From positions 1-11,812 of the forward strand of contig JBHJGU010000034.1 of NCBI GenBank assembly GCA_050331475.1: DNA of 11,812 bases, in the 5' to 3' direction. Under the pieces are notes generated by a model. The model was not told the origin of the DNA. It saw only the letters and a list, made by a program, of their open reading frames with translations, and did not search any database. A program made the translations under genes and the position numbers. Shown here one piece after another: positions 7,311-11,812 of the stretch. Position 1 is the first letter of the stretch; each line of letters begins with the position of its first letter. This stretch comes from JBHJGU01 sp050331475 (GTDB taxonomy: Bacteria > Pseudomonadota > Alphaproteobacteria > Caulobacterales > Maricaulaceae).

Positions 7311-7398
7311 TTTGCCAGCCGGCGGACACGCCACCGATTTCATTAAAATATGTACGTTTTTGATTGCAAAAAACAAAATAGATCGATAGCTTAAGCGT
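7311..7398. other. AT-rich gap before the small membrane gene
   Basis: This is the junction between the insertion remnant and the 7399 gene, with several A/T runs. It must hold the promoter of the following pair if they are expressed on their own, but I see no convincing -35/-10 pair. Confidence 0.3.
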
Positions 7399-7644
7399 AT
7401 GCAAAAAAAAATGCTTCTTATTCTTACGACATTGATCGGGACAGTCTTCAGCGCTGTCTACTGGGTAGGGGCCTTTTTTATTTTTTACGGTCGCAATGCG
7501 GGTGATCGAAGTCCCAATCAAGCTTCCACAGATGGATGGACGACTGACGCTATTATCATTTTTTTCGGTAGCTTCGTTCTTTATTCCGTACTGCACTGGT
7601 TCTGGAGAAAGATGGAGTTTCGTCTCATGAACGCGGAGCTTTAG
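7399..7644 (+). CDS. Small two-helix inner-membrane protein
   Basis: An 81-residue protein with two membrane segments: residues 5-28 (MLLILTTLIGTVFSAVYWVG and on) and 49-68 (DAIIIFFGSFVLYSVLHWFW), joined by a polar loop of about 20 residues. No family is recognised. ATG 7399 is used; ATG 7411 is four codons in and equally possible, and neither has a clear ribosome binding site. GC content is low (37% in 7381-7440), unlike the core genes. Its stop lies two bases before the start of the metallopeptidase-like gene, so the two are surely co-transcribed. It may be an immunity or membrane partner of that protein, which is inference from position. Confidence 0.65.
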   Translation: MQKKMLLILTTLIGTVFSAVYWVGAFFIFYGRNAGDRSPNQASTDGWTTDAIIIFFGSFVLYSVLHWFWRKMEFRLMNAEL

Positions 7645-7646
7645 AT

Positions 7647-8105
7647 GTGACCCCGCGTGTCTTAACCGTCGGCGAAATTAGGGAAGCGCGAACATGCTTT
7701 ACCAACCATTTGAATTATAGCGCAGTTCGAATTTTTGATCGTCCGTGGTGGCCATTGCAGCCGGCGAAAACAGCGATGGCGCCGAATGGCAATGTTTACT
7801 TTCATCCAGAGGATTTTCTATTGGATTTCTCGGTCACAAAAAGAGATATGTCATGGCTAATACACGAGTTGACCCATTGCTGGCAAAAGCAAGTCGGTCA
7901 AAAGGTTATTCTCCAAGGCGCATTTCACCGCCAATACAAATATGGGATTTTGACAACTAAACGCCCATTTCGATCTTATAAGATCGAACAAGAAGCGGCT
8001 ATTGTGGAAGACTATTATCTGATTTCAAACAGTTTGCCCCCGAGGAACGGTCGAGGAACGCTTGCTACGTATCAAGCGGTTATCCCCATGCTGACGCCCA
8101 AATGA
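7647..8105 (+). CDS. vgr-related HELTH metallopeptidase-like protein
   Basis: A 152-residue protein with a zinc-metallopeptidase signature HELTHCWQKQ (HExxH, around residues 73-82). It resembles the group annotated 'vgr related protein' in proteobacteria: the N-terminal LTVGEIREART, the WWPLQP and MAPNGNVYFHP segments and the IHELTH core follow that pattern. Those proteins often lie near Type VI secretion Vgr/effector genes; their target is not firmly known. The start is GTG 7647, with GGAG at 7635-7638 eight bases upstream; an ATG at 7645 is out of frame and hits a stop at once. A possible third zinc ligand lies in KIEQEAAIVEDYY downstream. It forms a two-gene unit with the small membrane protein before it. 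No signal peptide is present. Base composition is AT-rich relative to the core, suggesting transfer. Confidence 0.8.
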   Translation: MTPRVLTVGEIREARTCFTNHLNYSAVRIFDRPWWPLQPAKTAMAPNGNVYFHPEDFLLDFSVTKRDMSWLIHELTHCWQKQVGQKVILQGAFHRQYKYGILTTKRPFRSYKIEQEAAIVEDYYLISNSLPPRNGRGTLATYQAVIPMLTPK

Positions 8106-8311
8106 CGACGCCTTTGTCGGTGGTAGATTTAGGCGCGCACGGCGGCGGTCAGCGTTGGGGCTGTGATCGTCAGCGTTTAACGACGGCGCGCCACAGCACG
8201 GATCACAATCGAAGGCTCACCGGACGCTTCCATAGGGCTCGCATAGGTCTCGGCCTCGTCTGCGGCTTGCGGTGGCGGACCGTCCGATGTCGAGGCGCAG
8301 ATAGGGGTGAT
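8106..8311. other. Gap at the right border of the accessory islet
   Basis: Base composition returns to GC-rich here. The minus strand has a frame ending at TAA 8177-8179 with protein-like content (DEAETYASPMEASGEPSIVI), but it has no start and runs back into the terminator at 8312-8343, so it may be a decayed gene end or chance. A 9-base direct repeat GTCAGCGTT occurs twice near 8149-8177. I see no complete gene. Confidence 0.3.
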
Positions 8312-8343
8312 AAAAAACCCCGGGAGCTGCAGGCCTCCCGGGG
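8312..8343 (-). terminator. Intrinsic terminator of the exported-protein gene
   Basis: A perfect 9-base-pair stem, CCCCGGGAG (8318-8326) with CTCCCGGGG (8335-8343), closes an 8-base loop. On the minus strand it is followed directly by six T. It lies 64 bases past the stop of the minus-strand gene ending at 8407 and is a textbook rho-independent terminator for it. Confidence 0.88.
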
Positions 8344-8406
8344 TCAGTCGCCTCAAAATTTGCTGGCGCGCCGCTCAGGGCGGAGAGGGCCCGGGCTGCT
8401 CGGCGC

Positions 8407-9222
8407 CTAGAAGGGCGTCCCGCCCACCCCGCCGTCGAGCACGAGCGAGCCATTGAGCGTCCGCTCTTCTTGCACGGTCTCTTCGTACTGCTCCTGGCGG
8501 GCGACTTTGACCACTTTCACGCCCGGGCCGAACCGGCGCAGCAGGCTGCGTTCGTTACAATCCCGCTCGGGCCGTTGGGCCGCGCACTGCACGCCGCCAC
8601 CTTTGACCTGAACCAGCGCCTCACCCTTTTCGCAGGTCAAGGTCGGGGCGCCGTCTTCCAGGATTTCGCCATCAACCATGCGCGCGAGCGTGACGCGCAT
8701 GTGCGTGCCCGCAATGCAGCGGAACAGTTCGCCCTCAAACATGGGGTCCACCAACTCCTCCGGGTCGAGCCGAGAGGCGGGATGGGGCGTGCCGCTATCA
8801 TCGACGCAGATCGCTTGGAGGACGACCATGTCGACCACGGAGCGGGATTTTTCCTCACGCCGTTCAAAGCTTTCGACAACGCTCAAACCTGAAACCGCGG
8901 TGGGTTGGGGCGCTGTGGAGGAGAAAAACGCGCCCCCGCCGCCGACGATAAAGGGCACATCGCGCGCAGCCCCGCCACGCGCGATCGCCACCGCCGAAGC
9001 GCCCGCCCGCACCGCCGGGGATTGCACAATCACAGCGCCTTGGTTGACCACCACTTGCGGGGTGGAGACTGCGATTTGCGGCGCGCCCACGCGCACGCTG
9101 GGCAATTTCACCTGCGGACCAGCCACACGGCCTCGGCCGCCTTTCTTGTCGCCGCCGACCGCCGGCGCTGTCAGCCCTAGTCCGATGACGATCGCCGCGG
9201 CCGCCGCCCAAATCCGTTTCAT
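8407..9222 (-). CDS. Exported cysteine-containing protein of unknown function
   Basis: A 271-residue protein with a clear Sec signal peptide (MKRIWAAAAAIVIGLGLTAP, cleavage near the following AVGG). A basic GGRGR patch follows. A Val/Gln/Ser-rich stretch has repeated strand-like units (PQVKLPSVRVGAPQIAVSTP, then PQVVVNQGAVIVQSPAV) that suggest beta repeats. The C-terminal half is globular with five cysteines, in AICVDD, FRCIAG, LTCEKG, VQCAA and RDCNE, so disulfides are likely in the periplasm. I do not recognise the family. The start is ATG 9222, with GGGAG six bases upstream; an upstream in-frame start at 9255 would place 11 non-signal residues before the signal peptide. A strong terminator follows. 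It is divergent from the gene at 9378. Confidence 0.75.
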   Translation of the reverse strand: MKRIWAAAAAIVIGLGLTAPAVGGDKKGGRGRVAGPQVKLPSVRVGAPQIAVSTPQVVVNQGAVIVQSPAVRAGASAVAIARGGAARDVPFIVGGGGAFFSSTAPQPTAVSGLSVVESFERREEKSRSVVDMVVLQAICVDDSGTPHPASRLDPEELVDPMFEGELFRCIAGTHMRVTLARMVDGEILEDGAPTLTCEKGEALVQVKGGGVQCAAQRPERDCNERSLLRRFGPGVKVVKVARQEQYEETVQEERTLNGSLVLDGGVGGTPF

Positions 9223-9228
9223 CGCACG

Positions 9229-9233
9229 CTCCC
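9229..9233 (-). promoter_or_regulatory. Ribosome binding site of the exported-protein gene
   Basis: GGGAG on the minus strand lies six bases before ATG 9222, choosing this start over an upstream one at 9255 that would spoil the signal peptide. Confidence 0.6.
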
Positions 9234-9377
9234 TACTTAGCCCGACGTCCCGCACGGGTTTTGCGCTCGGGCCGTCGCAAACTGTTGTGCGTGAGCATGC
9301 AAGCCCCGTGCCGAGTGATCCTGGCGCCGGCCTTGCGCGATTAAAGCCTATAACGGTTCAAAACAGGACAGCGGCTT

Positions 9378-9866
9378 ATGGCGTGGGATGGCGGCTCGAT
9401 CGCGTGGTGGGTGAAGGTAAAGGACAGCGTTTACGGACCCTATTCCCTGGCTCGGTTAGAACGCTTTTTAACGGAGCGGCGGATCGGCCCAAAGACGCTG
9501 GTTGCGGACGACAAAGCGGGCGCGTTCGGGCCGTTGCGCGAGAACGCGGTCCTTAAGACGCTCCTGTCCCAACGCGCCACGCAAACGTCCACGCGCGTGC
9601 TGGTCTATGCCGAGGTCGACGCCCGGCGACGCCTGGCGTTTGAGCAAATTTTACAAACCCTTGGCGACCCCCATCCGCTCGGGCGGGCGCTTTGGACCCT
9701 CACCACGTCGGAGACCGCGCCGACGGTGCGCAACCGGTTAAGTCGCATTTTAGGCCGGGGGAACCGCCTCCTCGTCGCCGAAGCAGGCCGGGGGCGATGC
9801 GCCTGGTTTAACCTGCCCGCCGCGGCGGACGCGCGACTGCGCGCGGGGTGGAGCACCGCGCTTTAG
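9378..9866 (+). CDS. GYF_2-domain protein with SinR/Cas2-like C-terminal half
   Basis: A 162-residue cytoplasmic protein in two parts. Residues 8-56 (AWWVKVKDSVYGPYSLARLE and on) match the GYF_2 domain, a short fold with the W-x(6-8)-YGPYS core that binds peptides or links to other modules. Residues 72-150 begin RVLVYAEVD, continue through LWTLTTSETAPTVRNRLSRI and end NRLLVAEAGRGRCAWFNLP. This order (strand, helix, strand, helix, then D/N-x-LLV-x-E and W-x-N-L) resembles the small SinR/Cas2-like ferredoxin-fold proteins. That part is my inference from pattern and needs a profile search. AGGA lies nine bases before the ATG. Its stop overlaps the stop of the convergent gene. Function is unknown. 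Confidence 0.7.
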   Translation: MAWDGGSIAWWVKVKDSVYGPYSLARLERFLTERRIGPKTLVADDKAGAFGPLRENAVLKTLLSQRATQTSTRVLVYAEVDARRRLAFEQILQTLGDPHPLGRALWTLTTSETAPTVRNRLSRILGRGNRLLVAEAGRGRCAWFNLPAAADARLRAGWSTAL

Positions 9867-10393
9867 CGCGCCGCCTCAAGCTCACGCGCGAACCGGCGGG
9901 CGTTCTCCACATAATGCTCCGCGGAGGCGTCGAGCAGGGCGATCTCGTCCGCGGTCAGATCGCGGACCGGTTTGGCGGGCGCGCCGACGGCGAGCGTGCC
10001 CTCAGGGATTGATTTGCCTTCGGTGACCAGCGCGTGGGCGCCGATCAGGCAGGCCTTGCCGATCACAGCGCCATTGAGGACCGTCGCGCCGATACCGATT
10101 AGAGCGCTTTCCCCAATGGTGCAGCCATGCAGCATGGCCCGATGGCCAATGGTGACCTTGGCCCCGATATCGAGCGGAAAGCCCATATCGGTGTGCAGGA
10201 TGGCGCCATCCTGCACATTGGCGCTCTCGCCCACGATAATCGGCTCATTGTCCCCGCGTAACACCGCATTGAACCACACCGAAGCGTTTCGTTTCAGCAC
10301 AACCCGCCCAATGAGTTGAGCGCTGGGCGCGACCCAATACTCGCCCTCGGGCGGGGTCTCGACCTGATGCTCTCCCAGTGCGTAAAGCGGCAT
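9863..10393 (-). CDS. Gamma-carbonic-anhydrase family protein (left-handed beta-helix)
   Basis: A 176-residue protein of the gamma carbonic anhydrase/YrdA/PaaY group. Hexapeptide turns run through residues 20-140 (for example LIGRVVLKRNASVWFN, then TIGESALIGIGATVLNGAVI), forming a left-handed beta-helix that trimerises. The three zinc-ligand histidines are present: His67 (AILHTDMG), His84 and His89 (IGHRAMLHG). The usual RGDN (46-49) and NVQDG (59-63) motifs are there too. The C-terminal helix ends ENARRFARELEAAR. Family members act as carbonic anhydrases or as thioesterase/metabolic accessory proteins; the activity cannot be decided from sequence. AAGGA lies seven bases before ATG 10393. Its TAA overlaps the TAG of the convergent gene. 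It is divergent from phoH across a 305-base gap. Confidence 0.92.
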   Translation of the reverse strand: MPLYALGEHQVETPPEGEYWVAPSAQLIGRVVLKRNASVWFNAVLRGDNEPIIVGESANVQDGAILHTDMGFPLDIGAKVTIGHRAMLHGCTIGESALIGIGATVLNGAVIGKACLIGAHALVTEGKSIPEGTLAVGAPAKPVRDLTADEIALLDASAEHYVENARRFARELEAAR

Positions 10394-10532
10394 AGCGCGG
10401 TCCTTCTCGGTTCAGCGCCGTTGAGGCGTTAAGGGCGCTGTCGTTCAAACTTCACGAACCAGCCATAGCGCGACCGGGCGAATCACGCGAGCGTTCGAAC
10501 GTCGCCGCCCGGTCGGCGGGCGGCCTAGCCGA
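10394..10532. promoter_or_regulatory. Intergenic inverted repeat between divergent genes
   Basis: GACCGGGCG (10472-10480) and CGCCCGGTC (10506-10514) are a perfect 9-base inverted repeat. The 25-base loop holds a 10-base palindrome CGTTCGAACG (10492-10501). It lies between the carbonic-anhydrase-like gene and phoH and could be a regulator site or part of a transcript leader. There is no run of T, so it is not a simple terminator. Nothing else stands out in this stretch. Confidence 0.35.
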
Positions 10533-10623
10533 GGGACGTTTGTGACGCGGTCTCACGGGTATCGGGTCTTGAACCCGCCAGTCGCCGCCTCGGCCCCGTG
10601 TTTAGCGGGCTCGCAAACGTCTC
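10533..10623 (+). promoter_or_regulatory. Candidate structured RNA leader upstream of phoH
   Basis: About 91 bases can fold into a closed structure. GGGACGTTTG (10533-10542) pairs with CAAACGTCTC (10614-10623) over 10 pairs, one of them G-T. CACGGG (10554-10559) pairs with CCCGTG (10595-10600). CGGGT (10563-10567) and ACCCG (10573-10577) form a hairpin with loop CTTGA. It ends 76 bases before phoH. It does not match a tRNA or any riboswitch I know. The orientation toward phoH is assumed; it could be a small RNA on either strand. Confidence 0.35.
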
Positions 10624-10685
10624 GTCTCTCCAAAATCCACCGACCACGCGCAGTCCAAGAGCCCGGCCTGCGCCTCTGGCGTTAT

Positions 10686-10691
10686 GGAGGT
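10686..10691 (+). promoter_or_regulatory. Ribosome binding site of phoH
   Basis: GGAGGT lies seven bases before ATG 10699. An upstream ATG at 10684 overlaps this site and is therefore not the start. Confidence 0.8.
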
Positions 10692-10698
10692 CACAGTC

Positions 10699-11478
10699 AT
10701 GGCGAAACGCGCTCAAAGACGGCGTCAACAAGAGGCTGAACTCGCGCACGGCCCCTGGGACGAGGACGCAAAAGTGCGCAAACTCTACCCCCAGGCGGCG
10801 GAGACCCATTGGTCACCGGTCGAGGACGATCCCGCCCCCGGCGGACGCGACCAACGGTTTATGCGCACGGTCAAGCCGCGCTCAGACGGCCAGGCCCAGC
10901 TGATGACCGCCATCGACACCCACAACCTGGTGCTTGCGCTTGGGCCGGCCGGCACGGGCAAGACCTATCTCGCCGTGGCCAAGGCCGTCGAAGCGCTGGA
11001 GACCGGCAAGGTCGGACGCATCGTCCTCTCCCGCCCAGCGGTGGAGGCGGGGGAGTCCATCGGCTTCTTGCCCGGGGATATGGAGGACAAGCTCGCCCCC
11101 TATCTGCGCCCGCTTTATGACGCGCTTTCGGACCGGCTTTCACCCAAACGGCTGAAAGCCATGATGAGCGAAGGCGTCATCGAGATCGCGCCCATCGGCT
11201 ATATGCGCGGGCGCACGCTGAACAACGCTTTTGTGGTGGTGGATGAGGCGCAGAACTGCACCTACACCCAACTTAAAATGTTGCTAACCCGGCTGGGCTG
11301 GCACTCCACCATGGTGGTCACCGGCGACCCGGCGCAGACCGATTTGCTGCCCGAACTCTCCGGGCTGAAGGAGACCGCGGAACGGCTCGAACGGGTCCAG
11401 GATGTCTCCGTTATCCGCTTGGCGCATAAAGACATTGTCCGCCACCCCTTAGTCGCGAGCATGCTCGACGTCTTGTAG
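10699..11478 (+). CDS. phoH: PhoH-family ATPase
   Basis: A 259-residue cytoplasmic P-loop ATPase of the PhoH family. Walker A is GPAGTGKT (residues 82-89) and Walker B is VVVDEAQN (179-186). The family segments LSRPAVEAGESIGFLPGD (110-127), PIGYMRGRTL and VVTGDPAQTDL (206-216, sensor region) are all present. The first 60 residues are charged and Arg/Gln-rich (KRAQRRRQQEAEL) and probably flexible. Length fits the short PhoH type rather than the longer YbeZ type, which usually sits beside ybeY; no ybeY is here. PhoH proteins have been linked to phosphate starvation and RNA metabolism, but the precise role in this lineage is not settled. It stands alone, preceded by a possible structured leader and followed by a palindromic repeat. 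Confidence 0.93.
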   Translation: MAKRAQRRRQQEAELAHGPWDEDAKVRKLYPQAAETHWSPVEDDPAPGGRDQRFMRTVKPRSDGQAQLMTAIDTHNLVLALGPAGTGKTYLAVAKAVEALETGKVGRIVLSRPAVEAGESIGFLPGDMEDKLAPYLRPLYDALSDRLSPKRLKAMMSEGVIEIAPIGYMRGRTLNNAFVVVDEAQNCTYTQLKMLLTRLGWHSTMVVTGDPAQTDLLPELSGLKETAERLERVQDVSVIRLAHKDIVRHPLVASMLDVL

Positions 11479-11498
11479 GCGCGCCGGTCCGATCGACC

Positions 11499-11565
11499 GT
11501 GAAGCGAGGTGGCGCTGCCGCCTGGATTGGCCCACGTCGGCCCAAAGGCCTCCTCGCGATGACGT
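11499..11565. repeat. Dispersed palindromic intergenic repeat
   Basis: Read on the minus strand, this begins CGTCATCGCGAGGAGG and later has GCCAATCCAGGCGGCAGC, then CCACCTCGC. The mix of GTCATCGCGAGG ends with an inner ATCCAG core resembles the short palindromic repeats scattered between genes in many alphaproteobacteria. GCGAGG (11504-11509) pairs with CCTCGC (11552-11557), and GGCG/CGCC form an inner hairpin (11511-11522). It fills the gap between the convergent phoH and LRR genes and may serve as a two-way terminator. Only one copy is in this window, so its repeat nature is inferred. Confidence 0.5.
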
Positions 11566-11812
11566 TTAATCCTCGACTGGGTTCCCCTCCGCATCCCGCC
11601 CGATGGTGGCGTAGGCCTCCGGCGTCGCCCCATAGATGCTTTTGACATGCCGTACGGGGGTTAAATCGGCGACTTGGGTTTCGTTGAGAAAAAGGTGTTC
11701 TAAGTTTTTCAGGTCTCTGAGGGGGGTGAGATCGGAGACTTGGGTACTGGAGAGATAAAGGGTTTTCAGGTTTGCGAGGTGTTTGAGGGGGGCGAGGTCG
11801 GCGACTGGGGTG
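11566..11812 (-). CDS. Leucine-rich repeat protein, C-terminal part (runs off right edge)
   Basis: The minus strand is open from the right edge to TAA 11566-11568, giving 82 residues of a C-terminus. It shows internalin-type leucine-rich repeats of about 22 residues: TPVADLAPLKHLANLKTLYL, then SSTQVSDLTPLRDLKNLEHL, then NETQVADLTPVRHV. A capping segment (SIYGATPEAYATIGRD) and an acidic end follow. Such repeats form a curved protein-binding surface. Because the N-terminus lies outside, a signal peptide or fused domain cannot be judged. The stop touches the palindromic repeat. Confidence 0.88.
   Translation of the reverse strand, partial: TPVADLAPLKHLANLKTLYLSSTQVSDLTPLRDLKNLEHLFLNETQVADLTPVRHVKSIYGATPEAYATIGRDAEGNPVED

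Noticed and set aside
8102..8410. Plus-strand open frame of 102 codons after the metallopeptidase-like gene
   Set aside because: Arginine-rich composition, runs through the intrinsic terminator on the other strand, and has no ribosome binding site or family motif.
8678..9556. Plus-strand open frame of 292 codons opposite the exported-protein gene
   Set aside because: It overlaps two better-supported genes and has shadow-type composition and no ribosome binding site.
10553..10600. Possible tRNA-like T arm around GGGTTCAAGACCC on the minus strand
   Set aside because: No acceptor stem, D arm or anticodon arm can be built around it.
1..11812. CRISPR array or tandem-repeat array
   Set aside because: No regularly spaced direct repeats were seen; the only periodic coding signal is the leucine-rich repeat at the right edge.

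Overview
The window looks like part of the chromosome of a GC-rich alphaproteobacterium, probably an aquatic one of the Caulobacterales/Maricaulales/Hyphomonadaceae type. The reasons are the strong G/C third-position bias of the core genes, a class GN ('marine proteobacterial') sortase with its dedicated VIT/VWA target protein, a short PhoH-type ATPase, a gamma-carbonic-anhydrase-like protein, and a CGTCATCGCGAGGAGG-type palindromic intergenic repeat. This placement is inference from gene content.

Layout. (1) Positions 1-4421, all on the minus strand and read from right to left: a 769-residue exported sortase substrate (VIT + VWA + LPQTA anchor), its dedicated sortase, a FkbM-family methyltransferase, and an SpsF-like cytidylyltransferase cut by the left edge. 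The first two form a two-gene secretion and attachment unit. The last two look like glycan-decoration genes and may be read through from the same promoter. (2) Positions 4689-8105 are an accessory islet. It starts with a glycine-zipper, effector-like protein followed by a partner of unknown family. Then come an orphan coding remnant, a zincin-like membrane-anchored protein with an unusual HHEYSS motif, a 5'-truncated glycine-rich hydrophobic gene, and an IS3-family transposase remnant. A two-gene pair closes it: a small membrane protein and a 'vgr-related' HELTH metallopeptidase-like protein. From about 6.1 kb onward the islet is clearly AT-richer than its surroundings (33-45% GC in lines I counted, against about 68% in phoH), which suggests transfer. 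(3) Positions 8312-11478 return to core-like sequence: an exported cysteine-containing protein with a clear intrinsic terminator, a small GYF_2-domain protein whose C-terminal half resembles the SinR/Cas2-like fold, a gamma-carbonic-anhydrase-like protein converging on it with overlapping stop codons, a structured intergenic region, and phoH. (4) Positions 11479-11812: a palindromic repeat and the C-terminus of a leucine-rich-repeat protein entering from the right edge.

How the genes relate. The sortase/target pair is a self-contained cell-envelope module. The middle islet fits a place where effector-like and immunity-like cassettes have accumulated and partly decayed, with an insertion sequence having cut one of them. 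The effector and immunity roles are inferred from architecture and context only; no secretion apparatus lies inside the window.
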